Source of the DNA: JBGTGG01 sp964398945
Lineage (GTDB): Bacteria > Bacteroidota > Bacteroidia > Cytophagales > Cyclobacteriaceae
Assembly: GCA_964398945.1 (NCBI GenBank)
Contig: CAYNOT010000004.1
Span: 1-64,000 of the forward strand
Direction: 5' to 3'
DNA length: 64,000 nucleotides
Part shown: positions 29,390 through 37,966 of the stretch, one piece after another
Layout: every line of letters starts with the position of its first letter
Numbering within the stretch: the first letter of the stretch is position 1
Position numbers and translations under genes: made by a program
The notes under the pieces: generated by a model
Databases searched by the model: none
The model's input: the letters and a program-made list of their open reading frames with translations, nothing else
What the model was told of the DNA's origin: nothing

Positions 29390-29445
29390 AGGTCTTTATT
29401 CATAACGATTCGATATATGATTTCCAAAGATGGTAAAAATAACAA

Positions 29446-30468
29446 CTATTCACTTATCTCATTAAGGAGTAATTCAGATATTTTTAAATGCCCATTTGCA
29501 TTGACATGGTCATCAAGAATGAAATAGTCATCCTCTGACAGGACAGAAGCGGGATTTATTATTTTAATATTATTGATGAAGGATGGATAGTTTTTGTTTT
29601 GTTTAAGGTGTTCCAATGCTGAGGAGAATTTATTCGTTTTATATCCATAACTTTCGATATCGAAAACAATTATATTGACTGTAGACAAGTCTATCTTAGA
29701 AGAAAGCAAAACATTTAAAAAATCAACAGCGTCTTCCTCTGATGTTGGAAATCTTTCCAGTCGTCCAAGGATTGCTTTTATGGAAAACTTAGTCATCAGT
29801 GCTGTTCGTTTACCGAAATAACCCCGCTTTGCTTCCTTTATGCTTTTTTTCGTTTCCTCATAGACCGTCTCGCTACTTACCTGAAGGTTGTTTTGGTTTT
29901 GGAGATATTCTTGGTTTTCAATCCTGTCACTATCATGGTATTGAATGATCAACCATTTCACGCTGTCCATATTTAGCCGTTCAAGAAGTTTAAGTTCCCG
30001 GGCGGTCCCATAGGATGATATTCCCGCGTTTAACACCGACAGGCCTGTTTTTTCCTCAAGAATTGATGCGAAAGTATCACCTTGGCCCACTCCCCAGCCC
30101 ATGGTAAAGGAATCACCGAGTGTGATGATAGCCGGCTGGAGCAGGCTTTGGTGATCATCCCGCAGGCCTGCTTCATTAACTTTATATGGGCTAGCAAATT
30201 CAACATTTGCGAATGTAAAAGCCCCGGGTTTGAGGGTGTAAAATAATCCAGTGTCATACCGTGCGCATTCATTCATCATTTGAATGGTATTTCGTAGGTA
30301 GATTTTGTAGTACTCCCTCGTGGGGGAAAGGAGGAATCCTGGGATTTTTGTTGGATCCTGGAGGATGTAATTTGTATACCACTCAAGGCCGGCAAGCCCG
30401 GCTACAACGAATGTAACATTATATAGGATGAACCCGAGGGAGTCCTTTATTTTTTTTAGTGGAAGCAT
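29446..30468 (-). CDS. Membrane-anchored SGNH/GDSL-type hydrolase
   Basis: A 340-residue protein with one N-terminal membrane helix (about 11-29) and a periplasmic SGNH domain. Block I is TLGDSFTMGWG (Ser120). Block III is near LNAGISSYG (146-154). The Asp-x-His of block V is DDHVNANGH (D319, H321). This fold removes or adds acyl groups on sugars. Anchored forms in EPS loci usually act as O-acyl esterases or transferases (AlgX/AlgJ-like). It is the first gene of the six-gene operon with the carbamoyltransferase and is divergent from the co-polymerase gene (190 bp between starts). The substrate is not known. Confidence 0.85.
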   Translation of the reverse strand: MLPLKKIKDSLGFILYNVTFVVAGLAGLEWYTNYILQDPTKIPGFLLSPTREYYKIYLRNTIQMMNECARYDTGLFYTLKPGAFTFANVEFASPYKVNEAGLRDDHQSLLQPAIITLGDSFTMGWGVGQGDTFASILEEKTGLSVLNAGISSYGTARELKLLERLNMDSVKWLIIQYHDSDRIENQEYLQNQNNLQVSSETVYEETKKSIKEAKRGYFGKRTALMTKFSIKAILGRLERFPTSEEDAVDFLNVLLSSKIDLSTVNIIVFDIESYGYKTNKFSSALEHLKQNKNYPSFINNIKIINPASVLSEDDYFILDDHVNANGHLKISELLLNEISE

Positions 30469-30573
30469 TTGCTGATGGTTCGATCGGATAAAATGTCGAA
30501 ATGGGGATTTTAAATGATTGTCAAGGTAGTAAAAAAATGAATCCGGAATAGCTTAGATAAAGGTTAAAAAGTC

Positions 30574-30581
30574 TATTTTTG
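30574..30581 (+). promoter_or_regulatory. Candidate -7 promoter element (TATTTTTG)
   Basis: TATTTTTG fits TAnnTTTG and would give a leader of about 70 nt for the Wzz/BY-kinase-like gene at 30659. The -33 position reads GCTT, not TTTG, so support is weak. Confidence 0.3.
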
Positions 30582-30658
30582 CCATATTTTTTAATTTTCC
30601 TAATCACGTTGGTGACTTATAACGATTCTTTTTTATTAACGGAAAAAACTATCATTTA

Positions 30659-32872
30659 ATGGATATTCTAATTATTCTGAAAATCCTTTGGCGTAAAAAA
30701 TTCATAATCCTGGCCGTTCCAATTATTGCCGCGCTAGCTGCCTATTTGTTTTCATCCAGGATTGTTCAGCAATATAAAGCTACAGCACAAATTTCGACTG
30801 GCTTTACAGGGGTTGATCAACTCAATGCAATGATTGATCCTGTCAATCTACGCGAAGCAGAGGTTAAATTTAGCAATTTATTGACTTCAATGAATTCAGG
30901 CATTTGCTTTAATTTGGTATCCTATCGGTTAATCCTCCATGATCTAGTTGAAAGTGACCCTTTTCACCAACCTTCTGAAAACAGTAACCTTGACCGGTCC
31001 CATGAAACTAAGGTGATCAAACATTTTGAGCGTAAATTGAATGACATATCCCCGTTAACGACCTCAGATGAAGACTTTTCTGTAATGCGGAATTACCTGA
31101 ATGCTTATGGTTATGACTATGGCAACGTAAGGGGGGGGCTGGGCATTAGGCGAATCCCCAATACAGATTATATCCAAATTGAATTTATAAGTGATAACCC
31201 AAAGCTTTCTGCACTTGGTGCCAATGCTTACTGTGAAGAGTTTTTACGGTATTATGGATCGCTAAAGTCTGTTCAATCCGGTGAGTCCGTTGAGTTTATA
31301 AGACAACTTCTTTCTGACAAAAAGAAGGAAATGGATGAAAAGTTGGAGACCCTAAAAGCATTCAAAACCAACAACAGTTTTTTAAATGTTGAAAAGGATG
31401 GTGAAGCGAAATTATCGCAGTTGTCTGACCTGGAGAAAAGAAGGGATGATATACGAAGTAAAATCCAGGAACTTGAGCTTATCCTACAGCGGTTAAATTC
31501 CGACCTTCAAGATATTGGAAGGGCGGGGGTTGGATCCAATGCTGCCAATCAACAAATTGTTGTCCTCCGCGACCACATCAATAAAGTGAATGAGCAATAC
31601 ATTACCGGTGGCTCCACAAACACAAAACTATTGGACTCACTGAACAATATGCGGGAAAGGCTTCGTGTATTGATGAGTACGATCAATCAATCGAGCACCA
31701 CGGCTGGTAAACTTTCTGCTTATGAGATTGAGTCAAAGATAAAGGATACCGAAATCCTTTTGCGTGTTGAGAGAACAAATTTAGGTGTTACCGATGCGAA
31801 TATCAGGAATGTCCAGTTCAACGTTTCAGGGTATGCCTCAAAAGAGGCAAGGGTTTCTGCCCTGCAGCAAGAGGTGGATGTTTCAACGAAAGAATACCTC
31901 GAAGCGGTAAACCGGTACAATGATACCAAGAACGCCATGTTGGTCTCTAATACGTTGCGCCAAATCCTGATCGCGGCACCACCCCTACATCCGGAATTGA
32001 CAAAGAAAAAAATAATTATTGGGTTGGCCGGATTCTCAGGATTGATCCTCTGCCTTTTTGTAATAATTGGTTTAGAGCTTATTGACCTTACGATTCGAAC
32101 GCCTGAAAAATTTTTAAGATTAGCAGGGTTGCCAATGATCGGAACCATCAATGAGATTGATACAAAGAGTTTTAATATTAAAACATATTTCAATCAGGTT
32201 TCAAAAGACCCGGATGTGGAAATGTTCAAATCGATGATGCGGAAAATTAGGCACGAGATTGAATCGTTGAATTCGGCTGTTATTTTAGTAACCAGTGCAA
32301 AGCAAAAAGAAGGAAAATCACTCGTTATCCTCTCACTGGCGTATGTATTGAGTTTAATCAACAAACGTGTCCTCATTATTGACACAAATTTCAAGAGCAG
32401 CTCACTTTCACAGGTGCTTATCCATAAAAGAGACGATATCAATTTTATTGAATCAGCAAAAAGTGGTCGATTATTGTCGATGAATATTGGGGAGTTTTCT
32501 GAGGCTGGGGAAGATGAGAACCAAAACACTTACGATTTGGTCAATCCAACCAAGTTCAATAACATATTTATTATTGGCAATTCAGGGGGGATGGACTCCC
32601 CAGCGGAAATTTTATCGGGAAGGAATTTTACAAAATTAGTGGAATCGTTTAGGACAAGTTTTGACTACATCCTGTTAGAGGGTGCGGCATTAAACGATTA
32701 TTCCGATTCGAAGGAGTTGGTTGGTTTTGTGGATTCTGTTATAGCAATTTTCTCTGCCCACTCCACGATTAAAGGTTTAGATCGTGAATCCATTAATTAT
32801 CTTCAATCACTTGATCGAAAATTTGCGGGTGCGATTTTGAACCGGATAGATTCAAAAGATTTGAACCTGTAA
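30659..32872 (+). CDS. Wzz/GumC-type polysaccharide co-polymerase with degenerate BY-kinase domain
   Basis: A 737-residue inner-membrane protein. Wzz domain: helix 1 near residues 14-31, a long periplasmic region with coiled coil (about 215-420), and helix 2 near 444-466. The cytoplasmic part (about 515-737) has the fold of a bacterial tyrosine kinase. Walker A is SAKQKEGKS (546-554), and Walker A' is LIIDTNFK (D575). The Walker B position reads ILLEGAAL (E674), with Glu in place of the Asp of IIDTPP. The Tyr-rich C-terminal tail is absent; the protein ends SKDLNL. Wzz proteins control chain length and bridge to the exporter. Kinase activity is doubtful, though Lys and Ser of Walker A remain. 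It converges on the sulfotransferase gene with 3 bp between stops. Confidence 0.92.
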   Translation: MDILIILKILWRKKFIILAVPIIAALAAYLFSSRIVQQYKATAQISTGFTGVDQLNAMIDPVNLREAEVKFSNLLTSMNSGICFNLVSYRLILHDLVESDPFHQPSENSNLDRSHETKVIKHFERKLNDISPLTTSDEDFSVMRNYLNAYGYDYGNVRGGLGIRRIPNTDYIQIEFISDNPKLSALGANAYCEEFLRYYGSLKSVQSGESVEFIRQLLSDKKKEMDEKLETLKAFKTNNSFLNVEKDGEAKLSQLSDLEKRRDDIRSKIQELELILQRLNSDLQDIGRAGVGSNAANQQIVVLRDHINKVNEQYITGGSTNTKLLDSLNNMRERLRVLMSTINQSSTTAGKLSAYEIESKIKDTEILLRVERTNLGVTDANIRNVQFNVSGYASKEARVSALQQEVDVSTKEYLEAVNRYNDTKNAMLVSNTLRQILIAAPPLHPELTKKKIIIGLAGFSGLILCLFVIIGLELIDLTIRTPEKFLRLAGLPMIGTINEIDTKSFNIKTYFNQVSKDPDVEMFKSMMRKIRHEIESLNSAVILVTSAKQKEGKSLVILSLAYVLSLINKRVLIIDTNFKSSSLSQVLIHKRDDINFIESAKSGRLLSMNIGEFSEAGEDENQNTYDLVNPTKFNNIFIIGNSGGMDSPAEILSGRNFTKLVESFRTSFDYILLEGAALNDYSDSKELVGFVDSVIAIFSAHSTIKGLDRESINYLQSLDRKFAGAILNRIDSKDLNL

Positions 32873-32875
32873 AGA

Positions 32876-33811
32876 TTATCTTTTGAGCCAGTGCCTGAGG
32901 TCTTGTTTTATCAAGTCTTGAAGTTCTTCAATATCCTGTAGATATACCTCCTTGAGCAATCGCTGTTGGATTGCCGAATCGAGTTGGGGGCGCACGAGGT
33001 TCTTTCCCCTTAGACTATTGATTGTTTTCTGAAAAAATGGACTTTCCCTTATTCTTCCTATTGCCATTTCCGGAAGTACTTTTTTTATAAGTCCTAAAAA
33101 TGGACTTTTTTGACCATAAAGCATGTCAAGACCCTTGTTTTTGACAAATCCGGATTGATTAAACCTCGCATCTGTATTGGGTTGGAATGCAGGATCTACC
33201 CCTAAAAACTCAAAAATTTCAAACAGGACCCCATTGGGGTCCCTATTGAAGTTTTCATATAGGATAACTTTAATATTCTTTTCAGGAAATTCATTGTAGA
33301 ATTTTGATAGGTTCCTGTAGTAGAACCCTTCTTTAATCAAATCATTCCGTTTCCACCAGATGCTGTTTTTATCGAAGCAGGTAGCTAGGGCAGGTTGTCG
33401 GCCTTCCCGTGCAAGGTGAAGATATCGTGAATATAGCCTACTTACCGGTTGGCGTAGGATGGCAACCAGTTTCATTCCGGGATTGTAATGCTTGATTCGA
33501 CCCGGGGCTGTTTCATGATACATGTAGGTATTGGAAGTCTCACCTTTGATTTGGCCTGGTTTTGCGTTAGCGAACAACTCTAAATATTCCTCCAGGGTTG
33601 TTATGGATTGGTTAAAATGGTTTAATTCCTCGGGTTCATCCTTGAAATCATCTTTTGTGGATGTTTCATACCCAAAGAAGTTAGGTTCCTTGATCGTGGG
33701 AATAAAAATGGATGGGTGTTGCTTTAGGTAATTATCAAGCGATGTGGTGCCTGATTTTCCAGCACCAATAACAAGAAAGTCAGGAATTTGGTCAATTTTC
33801 TTGAAGGTCAT
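32876..33811 (-). CDS. PAPS-dependent sulfotransferase
   Basis: A 311-residue sulfotransferase. The 5'-phosphosulfate loop GAGKSGTTSL is at residues 16-25. The 3'-phosphate motif is in LRQPVSRLYSRYLHLAREGR (about 138-157), and the ENFNRDP segment is also present. Length and order match the bacterial Sulfotransfer family acting on carbohydrates. It would transfer sulfate from PAPS to a hydroxyl of the EPS or its precursor in the cytoplasm. It is divergent from the flippase gene with 61 bp between starts, and its stop codon faces that of the co-polymerase gene. The PAPS-forming genes are not in the window. Confidence 0.93.
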   Translation of the reverse strand: MTFKKIDQIPDFLVIGAGKSGTTSLDNYLKQHPSIFIPTIKEPNFFGYETSTKDDFKDEPEELNHFNQSITTLEEYLELFANAKPGQIKGETSNTYMYHETAPGRIKHYNPGMKLVAILRQPVSRLYSRYLHLAREGRQPALATCFDKNSIWWKRNDLIKEGFYYRNLSKFYNEFPEKNIKVILYENFNRDPNGVLFEIFEFLGVDPAFQPNTDARFNQSGFVKNKGLDMLYGQKSPFLGLIKKVLPEMAIGRIRESPFFQKTINSLRGKNLVRPQLDSAIQQRLLKEVYLQDIEELQDLIKQDLRHWLKR

Positions 33812-33872
33812 TTTTTTTATTTTTGCAAAAATATCTTTTGCTATCTTTATTCACACAATAAAACACTAAAAG

Positions 33873-35207
33873 TTGGCTTTTTCGAATGCGTCTGCCTGGT
33901 TACGACTGGGTTCGTTCTCATTGTTTAATCGGATATCTGTAGTCTTTTTTGGCTTTCTAAATGTATTTTTCCTCGTTCGGATATTTTCACCTGAGGAAGT
34001 TGGGGTTTGGATACTGTTTCTGAGTTTATCATCACTTTTTGAAACCATTCGAAATGGTTTTATCAGGAATCCCTTTATATCATTTTACGTGTCGTCACCA
34101 AGGAATGACCAAAACCAGCTTATTGCAGCTTCTATCTTTCTGCATGCCATCCTGGCAATTGTAATGGCTGGTTTACTGCTCTTTTTTGGTGCCACACTTG
34201 AAACGTTCTGGGAAGCATCAAACCTTAACGGTATGTTAAAAGTCTATTCGATTACTACATTGGTATTGATCGTTTATCTGCAATTGGAATATATGATGCA
34301 GGCCAACTTAAACTTTCGGGGTATTTTCATTTCGAATTTTGTTAGGTTGATCTTTTTAACAGGGTACATTGGCTATTATTTTGTTTCACATTTAAAACCC
34401 GATTTGCAAGACCTTGTGATCGTCCAATTGATTTCAGTGGTCCTGGCTGGGGCAATATCATATTCATTTGCCGGATCTGGCCTTAGGAAATTAGCAATGC
34501 CCAATGCGGGGTTTGTTTCCAAACTTTTTCATTTTGGTAAATACACCTTCGGGACAACAATTAGTTCCATGCTCATTAGGAATACAGACAGTTGGATGAT
34601 CGGCAGGATGATTTCCCCAGTTGGTGTTGCATTCTACAACCCTGCCTTAAGGATCTCGAATATTGTAGAGGTGCCGACCCTTGCGGTTGTAAGTATTGTT
34701 TTTCCACAGATAAGCAATAGGTTAAAAGAGCAAGGATTGGCTGGACTTCAGGATATATACCTGAAGTCAGTGGGTTTGATTTTAGCTGTGATGCTGCCAA
34801 TTGTGGTGCCCCTTTATTTTTTTTCTGATTGGATTGTAATTACAATTTTTGGAAGTACATATATCGAGGCTTCACCCGTTTTAAAGGTCACTATTTTTTA
34901 TACCCTGATCATTCCATTTAATCGACAGTTCGGAACGGTGATGGATGCCCTTAAAACGCCAAAGATCAATTTTTACTTATTAGTGGCAATGATGGTGATG
35001 AATATTGGATTTAATTATATTTTAATTGACGAGTATGGAGTGATTGGAGCGGCATATGGAACCCTTTTTTCATTCATTATTATTTTCATCCTGAACCAGT
35101 TCATTTTATACAAGCAGTTTGGGATCAGTGTGCTGTTGATCCCGAAGCAGATATTCTTGTGGTATAGTACATGCATTCAAATGGTAATAAGCCAATGGAA
35201 GAAATAA
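33873..35207 (+). CDS. Wzx-type oligosaccharide flippase (MOP superfamily)
   Basis: A 444-residue protein with about 12 to 14 hydrophobic helices. It opens with SAWLRLGSFSLFNRISVVFFGFLNVFFLV, as in Bacteroidota polysaccharide flippases. MOP-type flippases turn lipid-linked oligosaccharides to the periplasmic face. The frame is closed by a TAA two codons upstream and has no ATG until about residue 97, so the TTG at 33873 is effectively forced as start. The 3' end overlaps the next glycosyltransferase gene by 37 bp (13 bp if its second ATG is used). It heads a plus-strand operon of five genes running to 38662. Confidence 0.93.
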   Translation: MAFSNASAWLRLGSFSLFNRISVVFFGFLNVFFLVRIFSPEEVGVWILFLSLSSLFETIRNGFIRNPFISFYVSSPRNDQNQLIAASIFLHAILAIVMAGLLLFFGATLETFWEASNLNGMLKVYSITTLVLIVYLQLEYMMQANLNFRGIFISNFVRLIFLTGYIGYYFVSHLKPDLQDLVIVQLISVVLAGAISYSFAGSGLRKLAMPNAGFVSKLFHFGKYTFGTTISSMLIRNTDSWMIGRMISPVGVAFYNPALRISNIVEVPTLAVVSIVFPQISNRLKEQGLAGLQDIYLKSVGLILAVMLPIVVPLYFFSDWIVITIFGSTYIEASPVLKVTIFYTLIIPFNRQFGTVMDALKTPKINFYLLVAMMVMNIGFNYILIDEYGVIGAAYGTLFSFIIIFILNQFILYKQFGISVLLIPKQIFLWYSTCIQMVISQWKK

Positions 35208-36421
35208 AACCTGAACGGACGATCCTAATGGTGGCACTTCCCCGCCACGATGGTGCTTACGCTTCAACATCATTTTCGTTGGCATCGGAATTATCGACCA
35301 GGGCAACTGTATTTTACATTGAAAACCCCTTTACAATTGCGGACTATGGTTTGAATTTTTTTCATCCTGCAATTCGAAGGCGCAAGGGGTTGGGATTCTT
35401 TAGGGATGTTTATTTCAGGAAAAGCAAAAATTTAATTGTTGTTACACCACGTTTGATATTCCCCATCAATTGGATTCCCAAAGGGGTTTTGTACACTTTA
35501 TTCTCCCGGATAAATGATGCGATCATATTCAAATCCATTAAAAAAATCATCCGCGATATTGGCAATGATAAATTTATCTATATCAATTCATTTAACCCAT
35601 TGTTCGGTTCCAATTTCCCATCAACCTTTAAACCTGAAATCAAAATATACCATTGTGTCGATGATATCTCACAATCGGATTACATTTCCAGGCATGGCGT
35701 GTATTTGGAAGAACAGACAATTAAACATTCGGATTTGACCATCGTAACCTCATCGGAATTGAAAAGGTTAAAATCCAATTGGAGTGATAGGGTAATACTG
35801 CTTCCAAATGCCGCAAACACACAACTTTTTCAACAAGCTGTGAACCCAATAGGGGAGGTACCTCCGGAAATCAAGCAGTTCCCGGTTTCGGCAAAAATAA
35901 TAGGTTATATAGGGAATATTTGCAGTAGAATAGACACGGAACTTCTGGGGAAAATTGCGAATGAGCATGCTGATAAAATAATTCTCATGATCGGCCCTGT
36001 TACACCTGATTTTCGATCAAAATTTACCATGGAATCCTTTAATAATGTGATCTTTGTTGGACGAATGGAATTGACTGAGTTACCAAAATACCTGGCTTTT
36101 TGTGGATGTTGTATCATCCCATTTTTAAAGAACAAATTAACAAAGAGCATTTATCCGCTAAAAATAAATGAGTATTTGTCAGCAGGAAAACCTGTGGTCA
36201 CTACTTCCTTTTCAGCAGATATCGAGGCGTTTAAGGAAGTTGTTTATTTAGCAGGGGACCAACTTGAATTTAGCCAGATGATTTTAAAGGCATTCGAAGA
36301 AGATTCCATTGAGTTAAGGAATAAGCGGATCGCATTCTCTTCAAAAAATGATTGGAAGTTCCGGGCTGGGGAATTTTGGGATATACTAAAAAGATATGAA
36401 ACCGAAAAAAGAAGTACCTAA
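35171..36421 (+). CDS. GT-B fold glycosyltransferase
   Basis: A 416-residue glycosyltransferase. The N-terminal half starts ILMVALPRHDGAYASTSF. A YHCVDDISQSDYI block (~163-175) and LLPNAANTQLF (~214-224) are typical of the GT4-like group often annotated from EPS loci. The C-terminal half has IGYIGNI, FVGRMELTELPKYLAFCGCCIIPF and INEYLSAGKPVVTT, the nucleotide-sugar side. Translation may begin at 35171 or at ATG 35195 (MEEIKPERT); both overlap the flippase gene. Its last 26 bp overlap the small membrane-protein gene that follows. The donor sugar is unknown. Confidence 0.9.
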   Translation: MHSNGNKPMEEIKPERTILMVALPRHDGAYASTSFSLASELSTRATVFYIENPFTIADYGLNFFHPAIRRRKGLGFFRDVYFRKSKNLIVVTPRLIFPINWIPKGVLYTLFSRINDAIIFKSIKKIIRDIGNDKFIYINSFNPLFGSNFPSTFKPEIKIYHCVDDISQSDYISRHGVYLEEQTIKHSDLTIVTSSELKRLKSNWSDRVILLPNAANTQLFQQAVNPIGEVPPEIKQFPVSAKIIGYIGNICSRIDTELLGKIANEHADKIILMIGPVTPDFRSKFTMESFNNVIFVGRMELTELPKYLAFCGCCIIPFLKNKLTKSIYPLKINEYLSAGKPVVTTSFSADIEAFKEVVYLAGDQLEFSQMILKAFEEDSIELRNKRIAFSSKNDWKFRAGEFWDILKRYETEKRST

Positions 36422-36527
36422 ACAAGAAGCCGGTGTTTCGAACAAAGATTTTTTCAGGACGCTGGTCATTGGGTTTGTTGTTGTGGTATATGTATATTTT
36501 TTTCTAAAAATTGTCCTTCTATCATAG
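36396..36527 (+). CDS. 43-residue single-helix membrane protein (small gene)
   Basis: A short frame from ATG 36396 to TAG 36525-36527 encodes a 43-residue protein. Residues 1-21 are polar and basic (MKPKKEVPKQEAGVSNKDFF). Residues ~22-43 are a continuous hydrophobic helix (TLVIGFVVVVYVYFFLKIVL). Its start overlaps the end of the glycosyltransferase gene by 26 bp and its stop is 2 bp before the ATG of the O-antigen ligase gene, so it fills the only space between two tightly packed EPS genes. This suggests a real, co-translated subunit of the flippase/polymerase machinery. No family is recognised. Confidence 0.7.
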   Translation: MKPKKEVPKQEAGVSNKDFFRTLVIGFVVVVYVYFFLKIVLLS

Positions 36528-36529
36528 CC

Positions 36530-37960
36530 ATGATGCTGAATCAGTTAGACAGGAAAACACAATCCTTCAGTACCATCGCTGGGCTGTTTATTTGTGCTAT
36601 TCTAATCGGGTATTTGTCAATGGGTGGTATTGTTGTCAGCTCTGTTATTGCAGGAACAATACTTGGGCTTGTTGGCCTGATTGCAATCGTAATGGATTAT
36701 CGGCTCAGTATCTATGCGGTAATGTTGCTGGGTATGTTTATGTTCTATATCAATCGTTTGTTGCCTGTTGAAATACCCTTGGGTATTCCGTATGAACTAA
36801 TTTCAGGTTTCGCAATTATAATGTTGCTATTTACGCCCGTTAATAAGCGAACCGATTGGAAAGGGTTAATGAACCCCATTAGTTTTATTTTTTTGTTGAT
36901 AGTTTCATACCATCTGATCCAGGCATTCAATCCCAACAGTACTTCAATAGTAGCCTGGGCCGTTTCCCTGCGTGGCAATATTTCTATTGTTATATATATT
37001 CTTTGCTTTCATTATTTTAGGACGATTAGGGATGTTAAAATTTTTACAGCTACCTGGCTGGGGTTGGCACTAGTGGTGGCAGTGTATGGTTTATATCAGG
37101 AAGTGTTTGGTTTAACAGCTTTTGAATGGAATTGGATTTATCAGGTACCTGAGCGCTATAGGCTATACTTCATTTGGGGACACATGCGAAAGTTTTCTTT
37201 CCTTTCTGATCCCAATGCATTTGGATTGACCATGGCTTTTGGTGGAATTTCCTGCTTAGTATTAAGTTTGGGGAAATTCTCAACAGGCAAACGTTTGGTT
37301 TTTGCTGCTTCCGGACTGATTATGTTTGTGTCTATGGCGTTTTCTGGTACACGAACATCCTATGCAATGGTCGCGGTGGGGATTGTTTTTTATATCTTGG
37401 TTACCATCCAATCAAAATCAACAATGATTGCAGCAATGGCAATGGTTTTAATCGCTGGCGTTATACTTTTTGGCCCTATTTACGGAGGCACGATCAATCG
37501 GATCAGGAGCACATTTAGCCCTTCCGAAGATGCCAGCATGAATGTTCGAGATGTTAAACGCATTAGTTTTCAATCGTATATCCAGGCGAATCCACTTGGT
37601 GGTGGGCCACTCTCGGCTGGCCATGCAGGAATGCGGTACTCCCCGGGCCACCCACTTGCAGGGGAATATGATCCGGATAGTGGTTATTTGGCATTAGCGT
37701 TGGAAATTGGATGGATTGGCCTGATATTGTTTTTGGTTTTGTTTGGGTATGTTAATATCCGGGGAATCACGGAATATTACAGGCTTGAAATACCCGTTAA
37801 CAAAACAATTATTCTGGCGTATATTGTGCCGTATTTTGCACTATCAGTTGCCCATTTCGCGCAAGATGCCATGTTTCAGCGTTCCTTGGGTGTAGTAATA
37901 TATGCAACCTACGCAATCGTTCTTCGAGTTCCTTCATTTGAAAAATTAAAATTAAAATAA
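36530..37960 (+). CDS. O-antigen ligase/polymerase (Wzy-like) membrane protein
   Basis: A 476-residue protein with about 12 hydrophobic helices. The O-antigen ligase (Wzy_C) signature lies in the second half: a region with GTRTSYAMVAVGIVFYI, then a long periplasmic loop (INRIRSTFSPSEDASMNVRDV ... NPLGGGPLSAGHAG ... DPDSGYLALALEIGWIGL). The HP- and DSGYL elements match family members. Such proteins polymerise or ligate lipid-linked repeat units in the periplasm. In this operon, after the flippase and before a TolC-like gene, polymerase is the more likely role. It begins with ATGATG at 36530. Confidence 0.92.
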   Translation: MMLNQLDRKTQSFSTIAGLFICAILIGYLSMGGIVVSSVIAGTILGLVGLIAIVMDYRLSIYAVMLLGMFMFYINRLLPVEIPLGIPYELISGFAIIMLLFTPVNKRTDWKGLMNPISFIFLLIVSYHLIQAFNPNSTSIVAWAVSLRGNISIVIYILCFHYFRTIRDVKIFTATWLGLALVVAVYGLYQEVFGLTAFEWNWIYQVPERYRLYFIWGHMRKFSFLSDPNAFGLTMAFGGISCLVLSLGKFSTGKRLVFAASGLIMFVSMAFSGTRTSYAMVAVGIVFYILVTIQSKSTMIAAMAMVLIAGVILFGPIYGGTINRIRSTFSPSEDASMNVRDVKRISFQSYIQANPLGGGPLSAGHAGMRYSPGHPLAGEYDPDSGYLALALEIGWIGLILFLVLFGYVNIRGITEYYRLEIPVNKTIILAYIVPYFALSVAHFAQDAMFQRSLGVVIYATYAIVLRVPSFEKLKLK

Positions 37961-37966
37961 CATACT

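Noticed and set aside
32852..32886. 9-bp inverted pair TCAAAAGAT/ATCTTTTGA across the stops of two convergent genes
   Set aside because: AT-rich, 17-nt loop and no T-run; too weak to call a terminator.
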